NCBI RefSeq assembly: GCF_900108565.1
Contig: NZ_LT629971.1
Coordinates: forward strand, 5,704,001-5,768,000
DNA: 64,000 bases
Source: Mycolicibacterium rutilum
GTDB taxonomy: Bacteria; Actinomycetota; Actinomycetes; Mycobacteriales; Mycobacteriaceae
Direction of reading: 5' to 3'
The notes beneath the pieces were generated by a model that saw only the letters and a list, made by a program, of their open reading frames with translations, did not search any database and had not been told where the DNA came from. Shown one piece after another: positions 8,824 through 17,085 of this stretch. Within the stretch, counting starts at the first letter, position 1, and each line of letters starts with the position of its first letter. Both the position numbers and the translations under genes were made by a program.

Positions 8824-9527
8824 CGCTGGGTCTCCTGGATGTCGGACGGTGCGGTCTGGCCGTACACGTTCTGGTAGCGCTCGAACAGCGCGGTGACGTC
8901 GGCGGGGTCCAAGGGTGGCGCGGTCCCGAGTTGACGGCTGATGTGCACGGTGCGTGCGACGTCCTCCACCATCACCGCGGCCTTGACCGCGTCGCGGGCT
9001 GTGCGCCCGATGGTGAACGGTCCGTGGTTGCGCATCAGCACGGCGGGAGATCTGCTGTCCCGCAACGTCTCCACGATGCCGCGGCCGATGGAGTCGTCGC
9101 CGATCAGCGCGAACGGGCCGACGGGAATGTCGCCGCCGAACTCGTCGGCGATCATCGTCAGCACGCACGGGATCGGCTCACCGCGCGCCGCCCACGCGGT
9201 GGCGTAGGTGGAGTGGGTGTGCACGACGCCGCCGACCTCGGGCATGTGCCGGTAGACGTAGGCGTGCGCGGCGGTGTCCGAGGACGGGTTCAGGTTCCCG
9301 TCGACGAGGTTGCCGTACAGGTCACAGACCACCATGTCGGCGGGTGTCAGCGAATCGTACTCGGCGCCTGAGGGTTTGATCACCATGAGCTCGCGGCCCG
9401 GCACCCGCGCCGAGACGTTGCCCGCGGTCCAGATGACCAACTCGTACTGGGTCAGGTGGGTGTGCAACTCGCACACCTGTCGGCGCATCTCGGCGATGAC
9501 GTTGCCGACCTCGGAGGTGATGGTCAT
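8820..9527 (-). CDS. araD: L-ribulose-5-phosphate 4-epimerase
   Basis: A 235-residue class II aldolase-family epimerase that converts L-ribulose 5-phosphate to D-xylulose 5-phosphate, which enters the pentose phosphate pathway. Visible features are TAGNVSAR and IKPSGAEYDSL near the N-terminus (phosphate binding), the zinc motif VVHTHSTYA, and MRNHGPFTIG for the third zinc histidine. The size is normal for AraD. It starts at ATG 9527, overlapping the araB stop, and ends overlapping the araA start, so the three catabolic genes are translationally linked in the order araB-araD-araA. Confidence 0.95.
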   Translation of the reverse strand: MTITSEVGNVIAEMRRQVCELHTHLTQYELVIWTAGNVSARVPGRELMVIKPSGAEYDSLTPADMVVCDLYGNLVDGNLNPSSDTAAHAYVYRHMPEVGGVVHTHSTYATAWAARGEPIPCVLTMIADEFGGDIPVGPFALIGDDSIGRGIVETLRDSRSPAVLMRNHGPFTIGRTARDAVKAAVMVEDVARTVHISRQLGTAPPLDPADVTALFERYQNVYGQTAPSDIQETQR

Positions 9528-11191
9528 GCGGTGGCTCCCAACGTCTCTTGTGCTCCGATGCGGCGCAGCCGGCGCATCATGTCGTTGCCGCGGCCGAACC
9601 ACTCGTAGGCCGCGACGTATTCGCGGTAGAGCCGGTCGTAGGCTGCGGCGTTCTCGGGGATCGGCCGGTAGGCGTTGCGGGTGCGGCGACCCATCCGGGC
9701 GGCGGCCGCGGGAACGTCGTCGTAGACGCCTGCGGCCGTGGCGGCGTGGATCGCCGAACCGAGCGCGGGCGCCTGGGCCGACGGGACGATCGACAGCGGG
9801 AGCCCGACGGCGTCGGCGTAGATCTGCATGAGCAGGCGGTTCTTGAGCAGCCCGCCCGCGACCACCAGTTCGGTGACCGGCACACCGCTGGCGACGAACG
9901 TCTCCACGATCATCCGGGTCCCGAATGCGGTGGCCTCCAACAACGCCCGGTACATGTCGACACAGGTGGTCTCCAGCGTCTGGCCGATCATCACCCCGGA
10001 CAGCTCGTGGTCGACCAGCACCGAGCGGTTGCCGCTGTGCCAGTCCAGCGCGACGAGGCCGTGCTCGCCGACGCGCTGCTCGCTCGCCAGCTCGGTGAGG
10101 TGGTCGTGCAGCGACAGGCCGCGCCGCCGCGCCTCGACGTGGTAGCTCTCCGGGACGCAGTTGTCCACGAACCAGCCGAAGATGTCACCGACGCCGGACT
10201 GGCCGGCCTCGTATCCCCAACTGCCGTCGCTGATCCCGTCGCGGACCACCCCGCACATGCCGGGGACGTCGCGCAGCACGTCGGAGTTCATCACGTGGCA
10301 CGTCGAGGTCCCCATGATGGCGACCAGCTGCCCGGGCTCGAGCGCGTCGGCCGCGGCGACGGTGACGTGCGCGTCCACGTTGCCGACGCAGACCGCGATG
10401 CCCTCCGACAGTCCCGTCCACGCCGCCGCCTGCGCGGTGAGCTCGCCGGCCCGCTGGCCGAGGCGGCCGATCCGGTGATCGAGCTTCTCGGTGACGAAGT
10501 CGGCGAAGCCGGGTCGCACCTCGGCGAGGAACTCGCGTGACGGGTAACGGCCGTCCTGCCGGATGCCCTTGTAGCCGGCGGTGCACGCGTTGCGCAGGTA
10601 CTCACCCGTCAGCTGCCACACGATCCAGTCGGCCGCTTCGACGAAGCGGTCCATCGCCTCGTACACACCGGGGTCCTCGTCGAAGATCTCGAGCGCCTTC
10701 GCGAACTCCCACTCGCTGGAGATCAACCCGCCGTACCGCGGCAGCCAGCTCTCCTGCCGTTGTGCGGCAACGGCGTTGATGCGGTCGGCCTGCGGCTGCG
10801 GTGAATGGTGTCGCCACAGCTTGGCGTAAGCGTGCGGGCGGTCGGCGAAACCGTCGAGTTCGCACAGCGGGGTGCCGTCCGCCCGCACGGGCACCATGGT
10901 GCAGGCGGTGAAGTCGGTGCCGATGCCGACGACGTCAGCCGGATCGATGCCCGCCTTGGCGACCGCCTCGGGCACCGCGGTGCGCAGCACGTCCACGTAG
11001 TCGGACGGGACCTGCAACGCCCACTGCGACGGGAGCCGGACGGTGCTGCCGGGCAGCGTGTCGGTCACCACGGCGTGGGTGTAGACGTGCTCGGCGCTGG
11101 CCAGTTCGTGGCCATCGCGCACGCGCACCACCAGCGCCCGGCCGGACAACGTGCCGAAATCGACTCCCACGGTGTATATCTCGTCGCTCAT
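9524..11191 (-). CDS. araB: L-ribulokinase (FGGY family)
   Basis: A 555-residue FGGY carbohydrate kinase that phosphorylates L-ribulose with ATP. Family landmarks are VGVDFGTLSGRALVVR (N-terminal phosphate-1 loop, with the T-L-S-G-R variant typical of AraB), GIGTDFTACTMVPV, GYKGIRQDGRYPS, IMGTSTCHVM (phosphate-2), WHSGNRSVLVDHELSG and VVAGGLLKN (adenosine loop). ATG 11191 is preceded by AGGAGG at the right distance and overlaps the repressor stop by 4 nt. The kinase, epimerase and isomerase together form a complete L-arabinose to D-xylulose-5-phosphate route. Confidence 0.96.
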   Translation of the reverse strand: MSDEIYTVGVDFGTLSGRALVVRVRDGHELASAEHVYTHAVVTDTLPGSTVRLPSQWALQVPSDYVDVLRTAVPEAVAKAGIDPADVVGIGTDFTACTMVPVRADGTPLCELDGFADRPHAYAKLWRHHSPQPQADRINAVAAQRQESWLPRYGGLISSEWEFAKALEIFDEDPGVYEAMDRFVEAADWIVWQLTGEYLRNACTAGYKGIRQDGRYPSREFLAEVRPGFADFVTEKLDHRIGRLGQRAGELTAQAAAWTGLSEGIAVCVGNVDAHVTVAAADALEPGQLVAIMGTSTCHVMNSDVLRDVPGMCGVVRDGISDGSWGYEAGQSGVGDIFGWFVDNCVPESYHVEARRRGLSLHDHLTELASEQRVGEHGLVALDWHSGNRSVLVDHELSGVMIGQTLETTCVDMYRALLEATAFGTRMIVETFVASGVPVTELVVAGGLLKNRLLMQIYADAVGLPLSIVPSAQAPALGSAIHAATAAGVYDDVPAAAARMGRRTRNAYRPIPENAAAYDRLYREYVAAYEWFGRGNDMMRRLRRIGAQETLGATA

Positions 11192-12216
11192 CAAGCCTCC
11201 TGTGGCGGTGCCGTGCTGGCACGGATGATCAGTTCGGGGGCGAGGAGCGGCACGTTGGCCGGGGTGCCCTCCAAGGATCTGGCGACCAGTTCGATCGCGC
11301 GCTGACCGAGGACCCGGAAGTCCTGTTTGACCGTGGTGAGCGCGGGGTTGAGGTAACCGGACTCCGGGATGTCGTCGAAGCCGACGATGCTGACGTCGTC
11401 GGGGACCCGTACCTTCGCCTCCGCGAACGCGTGCATCACCCCGATGGCCATCTGGTCGTTGGCCACGAATACCGCTGTCGAACTTGCTTTTCGGACCAGT
11501 TCGCGGCCGATCCGGTAGCCGCTGCCCGGGGTCCAGTCCCCCTCCCACAGCTCGCCCGGCACCAGTCCGGCGTCGCGCATGGTCGCCTCGTACCCGGTGC
11601 GGCGGCCCTTGGCCTCGGTGTAGGTCAGCGGACCCGCCACGTGGTCGATGTCGCGGTGCCCGAGGTCGACGAGGTGCCGGGTGGCCAGGTGTGCGCCCTT
11701 GATCTGGTCGACGCCGACGGTGAGGCCCTGGCCCGAGAGGTCGCCCTCGACGACGATCAGCGGCACCCCGGCGCTGGCCGAGTGCACGACCTCGAGAGCG
11801 TCCTCCTGACCGACGATCATCACGATCGCCTCCACGGACTGGCGCGTGAGATGGTCGAGCGCACTGCGAAGTTCGTCGGCGGTGACCTCGGCCAGCGGCA
11901 CCAGGCTGGAGAAGTACCCGGCCGCGCGGGCGGCCTCCTGCACGGACCGTTGGATGCTGGTGGGCCCGTACAGTCCGCTGTTGGATCCGATGATCCCGAC
12001 GATCCCTGAGCGCCGGGTCACCAGCGCGCGCGCCGCCGTGTTGGGCCGGTAGCCGAGTTCCTCGATGGCCTGCTCGACGCGGGCCTTGGTGGCGGGGCGG
12101 ATGCTCGGTGAGCCGTTGATGACACGCGAAACCGTCTGGTGGCTGACACCCGCGAGGCGCGCGACGTCGGCCATCACCGGTTTCGCCGACATCGGGGGGT
12201 TCGATTGAGTGCTCAT
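11191..12216 (-). CDS. LacI-family repressor of the arabinose/galactose region
   Basis: A 341-residue LacI/GalR regulator. The N-terminal helix-turn-helix reads VMADVARLAGVSHQTVSRVI (about residues 14-33), with the hinge region up to about residue 70; the sugar-binding domain follows, including VFVANDQMAIGVMHAF and VSIVGFDDIPESGY. It is encoded inside the operon between the importer and araB, overlapping its neighbours by 4 nt on both sides, so it is almost certainly autoregulated. The three LacI-type operators at 16.9-17.03 kb are the obvious targets, which would place both divergent operons under this protein. The inducer is unknown; L-arabinose or galactofuranose are the contextual candidates. 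AGGAAG upstream supports ATG 12216. Confidence 0.92.
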   Translation of the reverse strand: MSTQSNPPMSAKPVMADVARLAGVSHQTVSRVINGSPSIRPATKARVEQAIEELGYRPNTAARALVTRRSGIVGIIGSNSGLYGPTSIQRSVQEAARAAGYFSSLVPLAEVTADELRSALDHLTRQSVEAIVMIVGQEDALEVVHSASAGVPLIVVEGDLSGQGLTVGVDQIKGAHLATRHLVDLGHRDIDHVAGPLTYTEAKGRRTGYEATMRDAGLVPGELWEGDWTPGSGYRIGRELVRKASSTAVFVANDQMAIGVMHAFAEAKVRVPDDVSIVGFDDIPESGYLNPALTTVKQDFRVLGQRAIELVARSLEGTPANVPLLAPELIIRASTAPPQEA

Positions 12217-13214
12217 CCGGGCTTCCTGACTACTAGTCGCTGCACGAGCACGAAGACCAGGAACAGCGCACCGGTCATGATCCGGGTCCAGTACGAGTCC
12301 AGGTTCTCCGCGGTCACGAATGTTTGTATCGTGCCGAGCACCAGCACACCGATGACCGAGCCGAGGACGAAACCCACTCCGCCGGAGAGCAGCACGCCGC
12401 CGATCACCGCAGCGGCGATGGCGTCGAGTTCCAGACCGATGCCGTTGAGGCTGTAGCCGGACAGTTTCTGCACGGCCAGCAGCAGACCCGCGAGCGCCGC
12501 GCAGAATCCGCTGATCGCGTACACCCCCACCCGCGCCCCGGAGGCGTTGAGCCCCATCAGTTGTGCCGACTGCCGGTTGCCCCCGACCGCGTACACGGTG
12601 CGGCCGAACCGGGTCATGTGCAGGATGTAGACGGCGGCGACCACCACGACCGCCGCGATGACGACCGTCCACCGGATGAACTTGTCCTCGTAGAGGTACA
12701 CGTAGTTCAGTCCGATCACGCGCAGGACGGGATCTTTGATCGGCAGCGTGTCGACGCTGATGACGTAGCACAGCCCGCGGGCCAGGAACATGCCCGCGAG
12801 GGTGACGATGAACGGCTGGACGTCGAAGTACTCGATGACCAGACCCATCAGCAACCCGAGCAGCGGTCCGACGACGAGCACAGTTCCCACTGCCAGGGGC
12901 ATCGGCCAGGAGGCCTGGAGCGCGCTGGCCACGATCACGGTGGACAGCGCCACCACCGAGCCGACGGACAGGTCGATGCCGCCGGTCACGATCACGAACG
13001 TCATGCCGACGGCCAGCACGATCAGATAGGCGTTGTCCACGAACAGGTTCAGGAACACCTGCGCGGGGCTGGCGAAATCGTAGCGCGCGACGACGGCGAC
13101 GAACATCACGACCAGCAGCGCCAGCGAGGCCAGCGGTGACAGGTAGCGTCCCTTCACGCGCTTGACGACCTCGGCGGCCACGGTACGGGGCCGGGTCACG
13201 GTGGCTGTGGTCAT
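12213..13214 (-). CDS. yjfF: sugar ABC transporter permease (YjfF type)
   Basis: A 333-residue integral membrane permease of the ribose/galactofuranose ABC importer class, with about eight to ten hydrophobic segments. It carries the diagnostic cytoplasmic motif TGGIDLSVGS (about residues 83-92) and the later segment GIGLELDAIAAAVIGGVLLSGG. It pairs with the second permease just upstream to form a heterodimeric channel, as YtfT and YjfF do in E. coli. It starts 4 nt inside the preceding permease stop (ATGA) and is followed, with the same overlap, by the repressor gene. Confidence 0.88.
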   Translation of the reverse strand: MTTATVTRPRTVAAEVVKRVKGRYLSPLASLALLVVMFVAVVARYDFASPAQVFLNLFVDNAYLIVLAVGMTFVIVTGGIDLSVGSVVALSTVIVASALQASWPMPLAVGTVLVVGPLLGLLMGLVIEYFDVQPFIVTLAGMFLARGLCYVISVDTLPIKDPVLRVIGLNYVYLYEDKFIRWTVVIAAVVVVAAVYILHMTRFGRTVYAVGGNRQSAQLMGLNASGARVGVYAISGFCAALAGLLLAVQKLSGYSLNGIGLELDAIAAAVIGGVLLSGGVGFVLGSVIGVLVLGTIQTFVTAENLDSYWTRIMTGALFLVFVLVQRLVVRKPG

Positions 13215-14281
13215 TTCGTCACCATCGCCAACGGTTGCACGGCGTCCCGTGGTGCGGTCGTGGGTGCCGGCCTGGCTTTACGTGGGCTTCGGCGACCCCG
13301 CATCCGGGCGCGGAAGGCCGGCGACTGCAGCAGGCACACCGCGATGACGACGAGCGCCTTGAACACCAGCGTGGTCTCCGGCGTGATGCCCGCGGTGTAG
13401 ACCGTCGTCGTCAGCGTCTGGATGATCAGCGCACCGAGGATGGTGCCGGTGAGGCTGAAACGTCCACCGAGCAACGAGGTTCCGCCGATCACCACGGCGA
13501 GGATGGCGTCCATCTCGATCCACAGCCCGGCGTTGTTGGCGTCGGCGGCGGAGATGTTCGACGCGATCATCAGCCCGGCGACGCCCGCGCACAGCGCGCT
13601 GAATACGTAGACCACGAAGACGATCGACCGGTGCCGGACGCCGGCGAGCCTGCTGGCCTCCGGGTTGACCCCGACCGACTCCAACAGCATGCCCAGCGCG
13701 GTGCGTCGGGTGAGCAGACCCACCAGCGCGAACACCGTCAGGCTGACCAGGATCGCGACGGGCAGGCCGAGGGCGTAGCCCGCGCCCAGCACCTTGAACG
13801 GTGCGCTGGCGGTCGTCACGATCTGGCCGTCGGTGATGAACAGCGCGATGCCCCGACCGGCGGTCATCAGCACGAGGGTCGCGATGATGGGCTGCACTCC
13901 GAAGACCGATACCAGCATGCCGTTCCACAGCCCCAGACCGACTGCGACGCCGAGGGCGATGCCCATCGCGGTGATCACGGTGCCGGCATTCGCGGGGTCG
14001 GCCGACGCGGCGATGTGCGCGCACGCCAGGGCACCGCTGACGGCGACCACGGCGCCGACGGACAGGTCGATGCCGCGCGACGCGATCACCAGCGTCATGC
14101 CGAGCGCGACCAGCATGGTCGGTGCGCCGTTGCGCAGGACGTCGATCAGGCTGCCGAACAGGTGGCCGTCCTGCACGCGGATGCTCAGAAAGTTCGGCGT
14201 CAGAATGACATTGACGACCAGCAGCGCCAGCAACGCCAGCGCCGGCCACAGCAGCGGCGACGAGGCCAGCTTCGTTCTCAT
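13211..14281 (-). CDS. ytfT: sugar ABC transporter permease (YtfT type)
   Basis: A 356-residue membrane permease. It has the motif ASRGIDLSVGAVVA, an EAM-like region around GVRHRSIVFVVYVFSALCAG, and IEMDAILAVVIGGTSLLGG, all typical of the RbsC/YtfT family. About eight hydrophobic helices are visible, then a basic C-terminal tail of about 35 residues rich in Arg/Pro that stays cytoplasmic. It overlaps the ATP-binding-subunit stop by 4 nt and the YjfF-like start by 4 nt. It probably forms the membrane channel together with YjfF for import of a furanose sugar. Confidence 0.88.
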   Translation of the reverse strand: MRTKLASSPLLWPALALLALLVVNVILTPNFLSIRVQDGHLFGSLIDVLRNGAPTMLVALGMTLVIASRGIDLSVGAVVAVSGALACAHIAASADPANAGTVITAMGIALGVAVGLGLWNGMLVSVFGVQPIIATLVLMTAGRGIALFITDGQIVTTASAPFKVLGAGYALGLPVAILVSLTVFALVGLLTRRTALGMLLESVGVNPEASRLAGVRHRSIVFVVYVFSALCAGVAGLMIASNISAADANNAGLWIEMDAILAVVIGGTSLLGGRFSLTGTILGALIIQTLTTTVYTAGITPETTLVFKALVVIAVCLLQSPAFRARMRGRRSPRKARPAPTTAPRDAVQPLAMVTK

Positions 14282-15816
14282 CGGTCCGCCCCGCCGGCGA
14301 TCAGCGAGGTCAGTTCCCGCACGCTGCATTCCGACCCGACGGTGGCGATGCAGTGCCCGTCGCGCAGCACCGCGATCCGGTCGCTGATCCGGACCACCTC
14401 GTCGAGCTCGGCGGAGATGAAGACCACGCCCATACCGTCGACGGCCAGATCGGCGACGAGTTTCTGGATCTGCGCCTTCGCGCCGACGTCGATGCCGCGC
14501 GTCGGCTCGTCGAGGATGAACAACTGCGGCTCGGTGATCAGCCAGCGCGCGAGCAGCACCTTCTGCTGATTGCCGCCGCTGAGGTTCTTCACCAGCGCAT
14601 CGGGATCTCGCGGCCGGATGTCGAGGGCGTCCAGGTAGCGCGCGACCAAATCGTCCTTGGCCTTCGCCGACAGGGGGCGCGCGAACCCGCGGCGGGCCTG
14701 CAGGGCGAGCACCAGGTTGTCGCGCACGGTCAGGTCGCCGATGATGCCCTGCCCCTTGCGATCCTCGGAGGAGAAGGCGATGCCCTTGGCGATCGCGGCC
14801 CGAGGCGACCGCAGGTGGACGTCGGTGCCCTTGACGGTCGTCGTCCCGCTCGATGCGCGGTCGGCGCCGAACAGCAGTCGCGCCAATTCCGTTCGGCCCG
14901 AACCGAGCAGCCCGGCCAGGCCCACGACCTCGCCGCGGTGGATGTCGAGGTCTGTCGGATGGACGACGGGCGCGCGGCCGAGCCCGCGGGCGCTGAGCAC
15001 GGTCTCCTCGGTGTGGAGTCCGGTGGCGGCCGCGCGGTCGTCTGCGCTCTCGGCCTTGGCTTCCCCGATCTCCTCGAGCAGGCCCAGCTCGTGGCCGAGC
15101 ATCGCTGCGACCAGCTGGACCCGATCCAGCTCGGCGGTGAGGTACTCCCCGACCCGTCGCCCGTTGCGCAGCACGGTCATCCGGTCGGAGATCTCGTAGA
15201 CCTGGTCGAGGAAGTGCGAGACGAACAAGACGGCGGTACCGCCGTCGCGGAGCCGGCGCATCACGCGGAACAACTCCGCCACCTCGTCGGCGTCGAGGCT
15301 GGAGGTGGGCTCGTCGAGGATCAGCACCCGCGCCTGAACCGCGGTGGCCCGCGCGATCGCGACCAGTTGCTGCAGCGCGATCGGATGGTCACCGAGGGTG
15401 GAGGTGGGTTCGATGGCGAGGTCGAGCCCGCCGAGCAGTTCGGCGGCGCGCCGGTTCATCGCCCGGTGGTCGATGCGGCCCAGCCGGCGCGGTTCACGTC
15501 CCAGCAGGATGTTCTCGGCCACAGTCAGATTCGTGCACAGGTTGACCTCCTGGTACACGGTGCTGATGCCGGCGTCCTGCGCCTGGCGCGGGCTGGTGAA
15601 CCGCTGTTCGACACCGCCGACCGTGATGGTCCCCGCGTCGACGCCGTAGACGCCGGTGAGCGCCTTGATCAACGTCGACTTGCCCGCCCCGTTCTCTCCC
15701 ATCAGGGCGTGGATCTCGCCGGGCAGCAGGCGAAAGTCGACCCCGTCGAGCGCTCTGACTCCAGGGAAGTCGACGGTGACGTCCCGCATGTCCACCACGG
15801 CCGGTGGTGCGTTCAT
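14278..15816 (-). CDS. ytfR: sugar ABC transporter, duplicated ATP-binding subunit (YtfR type)
   Basis: A 512-residue subunit with two fused ATPase domains, as usual for ribose/galactofuranose importers. Domain 1 has Walker A GENGAGKST (residues 40-48), the Q-loop VYQEVN and Walker B LILDEPTSSLDADE. Domain 2 begins near VVGLAGLLGSGRTELAR, a degenerate Walker A, and carries the signature LSGGNQQKVLLARW and Walker B FILDEPTRGIDVGAK. ATG 15816 is supported by GAAGGAA upstream. It follows the YtfQ-like binding-protein gene by 20 nt and is coupled to the permease gene. Confidence 0.93.
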   Translation of the reverse strand: MNAPPAVVDMRDVTVDFPGVRALDGVDFRLLPGEIHALMGENGAGKSTLIKALTGVYGVDAGTITVGGVEQRFTSPRQAQDAGISTVYQEVNLCTNLTVAENILLGREPRRLGRIDHRAMNRRAAELLGGLDLAIEPTSTLGDHPIALQQLVAIARATAVQARVLILDEPTSSLDADEVAELFRVMRRLRDGGTAVLFVSHFLDQVYEISDRMTVLRNGRRVGEYLTAELDRVQLVAAMLGHELGLLEEIGEAKAESADDRAAATGLHTEETVLSARGLGRAPVVHPTDLDIHRGEVVGLAGLLGSGRTELARLLFGADRASSGTTTVKGTDVHLRSPRAAIAKGIAFSSEDRKGQGIIGDLTVRDNLVLALQARRGFARPLSAKAKDDLVARYLDALDIRPRDPDALVKNLSGGNQQKVLLARWLITEPQLFILDEPTRGIDVGAKAQIQKLVADLAVDGMGVVFISAELDEVVRISDRIAVLRDGHCIATVGSECSVRELTSLIAGGADR

Positions 15817-15836
15817 CGAAGTTCCTTCGCCGCGGC

Positions 15837-16817
15837 TCAGTACTTGCGCTCGGGAAGGGCCGCGGCCGCCTGCGCCTGGTCGAAGGTCTGGTCCGGGGTG
15901 ACGATGCGATTCGGCACGCTCTCGCCTGCGACGACCTTCTTGGCGATGTCCATCAGTTGCGGGCCGAGCAGTGGGTTACATTCGACGAGGAAGTTGAACT
16001 TGCCGTCGGCGGTCGCCTGCATGCCGTCGTGGGTGGCGTCGATCGCGACGATCTTGATGTCGGTACCGGGCTTCTTGCCCGCCGCCTCGATGGCCTCGAC
16101 GGCGCCGAGTCCCATGTCGTCGTTCTGGGCGAACACCACGTCGATGTCCGGGTGCGCCTTGAGGAACGCCTCCATCACCTGCTTACCGCCCGACCGGGTG
16201 AAATCGCCTGTCTGCGAGGCGATCACCTTGAGGTTGGGGTTCACGCCGATGGCCTTGGCGAATCCGCTGGTGCGTTCCAGCGCGGGATCGGAACCGGTGG
16301 TGCCCTCGAGTTGCACGATGTTCACCGGGCCGGGCGCCGCGGCGAACTCCTTGACGACCCAGTCGCCGGCCCACTGGCCCTCCTGGACGAAGTCAGCACC
16401 GATGAACGTCTTGTAGACGTCGGGTTCGGAGGTGTCGACCGCGCGGTCGGTGAGGATGACCGGGATGCCGGCGTTCTTGGCTTCCAGCAGCACGGCGTCC
16501 CATCCCGTGCGCACGACCGGGCTGAACGCGATCACGTCGACGCGCTGCTGGATGAACGAGCGGATCGCGGAGATCTGGTTCTCCTGTTTGCCGTTGGCGT
16601 CGGAGAATTTCAGGTCGACCCCGGCCTCCTTGGCGGCGTCCTGAATAGAGGTGGTGTTCGCGGTCCGCCACCCGCTCTCGGCGCCGACCTGGGAGAAACC
16701 CATCGTGATCTGTTCGCCGCCCGCGGCATCGCCCGACTGCCCGGCGGGCCCGCTGCCACAGGCGGCGAGCACACCCGCCGTCGCGATGCCCAGCATCGCG
16801 GTGAGAACTCTATTCAC
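15837..16817 (-). CDS. ytfQ: sugar ABC transporter substrate-binding lipoprotein (YtfQ, galactofuranose type)
   Basis: A 326-residue lipoprotein receptor; the signal ends in LAAC (Cys at about residue 20). The mature part matches E. coli YtfQ closely in landmarks: GFSQVGAESGWR, DANGKQENQISAIRSF, PVVRTGWDAVLLEAK, QTGDFTRSGGKQVME and AQNDDMGLGAVEAI. YtfQ is known to bind galactofuranose; here the gene heads an L-arabinose operon, so an arabinofuranose ligand is a reasonable alternative (inference). GTG 16817 is chosen for the AAGGAG site just upstream and because it gives a clean lipoprotein signal; a longer frame adds non-signal-like residues. First gene of the nine-gene leftward operon. Confidence 0.92.
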   Translation of the reverse strand: MNRVLTAMLGIATAGVLAACGSGPAGQSGDAAGGEQITMGFSQVGAESGWRTANTTSIQDAAKEAGVDLKFSDANGKQENQISAIRSFIQQRVDVIAFSPVVRTGWDAVLLEAKNAGIPVILTDRAVDTSEPDVYKTFIGADFVQEGQWAGDWVVKEFAAAPGPVNIVQLEGTTGSDPALERTSGFAKAIGVNPNLKVIASQTGDFTRSGGKQVMEAFLKAHPDIDVVFAQNDDMGLGAVEAIEAAGKKPGTDIKIVAIDATHDGMQATADGKFNFLVECNPLLGPQLMDIAKKVVAGESVPNRIVTPDQTFDQAQAAAALPERKY

Positions 16818-16886
16818 GACAGCTCCTTCGGAATCGTTTTTCGAGGTCAAGCCCGTCTGTGACGGATCTTTGGCGACAAGTGCCGA

Positions 16887-16902
16887 TGTGACCGGCGTTA
16901 CA
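16887..16902. promoter_or_regulatory. candidate CRP-type binding site
   Basis: TGTGA-N6-TTACA differs by one base from the CRP consensus TGTGA-N6-TCACA, which mycobacterial CRP also recognises. It lies in the shared promoter region of the two sugar operons, just downstream of the predicted leftward start point. A catabolite-type role is plausible but the position is not a classical activation position for either promoter. Confidence 0.4.
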
Positions 16903-16910
16903 CCGAGTGG

Positions 16911-16926
16911 ATGTTAACGCTCACAT
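16911..16926. promoter_or_regulatory. LacI-type operator O1
   Basis: ATGTTAACGCTCACAT, an imperfect palindrome around a central CG, as LacI/GalR proteins prefer. It is identical over 19 bases (including the leading TGG) to the site at 17012. It overlaps the predicted -10 box of the leftward (ytfQ-ara) promoter, so bound repressor should block RNA polymerase there. Confidence 0.75.
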
Positions 16927-16940
16927 TTTCACTGTGTCAA
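16911..16940 (-). promoter_or_regulatory. predicted leftward promoter of the ytfQ-ara operon
   Basis: On the minus strand a consensus -35 TTGACA (16940-16935) is followed after 18 bp by TAACAT (16916-16911), a good TAnnnT -10. The predicted start point is near 16904, leaving an ~85-nt leader before GTG 16817. Operator O1 covers the -10 and O2 lies just upstream of the -35. Confidence 0.65.
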
Positions 16941-16945
16941 TGGTT

Positions 16946-16961
16946 TTGTTAGCGCTCACAT
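16946..16961. promoter_or_regulatory. LacI-type operator O2
   Basis: TTGTTAGCGCTCACAT, with the same right half (GCTCACAT) as O1 and O3 and a central GCGC. Its centre is 35 bp from that of O1, between the two divergent promoters, where it could support repressor looping or cooperative binding. Confidence 0.7.
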
Positions 16962-16978
16962 CGATGCTGGGCGGGGGC

Positions 16979-16984
16979 TTGACA
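16979..16984 (+). promoter_or_regulatory. predicted -35 box of the rightward (chvE-gal) promoter
   Basis: A consensus TTGACA on the plus strand. No strong TAnnnT -10 is seen 16-19 bp downstream (the spaced hexamer is CATCAT), so the promoter may be weak or activator-assisted. Operator O3 begins 27 bp downstream, over the likely start region. Confidence 0.4.
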
Positions 16985-17011
16985 AAGCGTGATGGCAGTC
17001 ACATCATCTGG

Positions 17012-17027
17012 ATGTTAACGCTCACAT
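17012..17027. promoter_or_regulatory. LacI-type operator O3
   Basis: ATGTTAACGCTCACAT, identical to O1. It sits between the -35 box at 16979 and the chvE start at 17086, in position to block transcription of the rightward ChvE-GguAB-gal operon. Its centre is 101 bp from that of O1. Confidence 0.75.
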
Positions 17028-17085
17028 CACGGCGGCTCAGCCCCGTGTCCGCGACTGAAGCAGCATCACACCGAAGGGACTTTTC

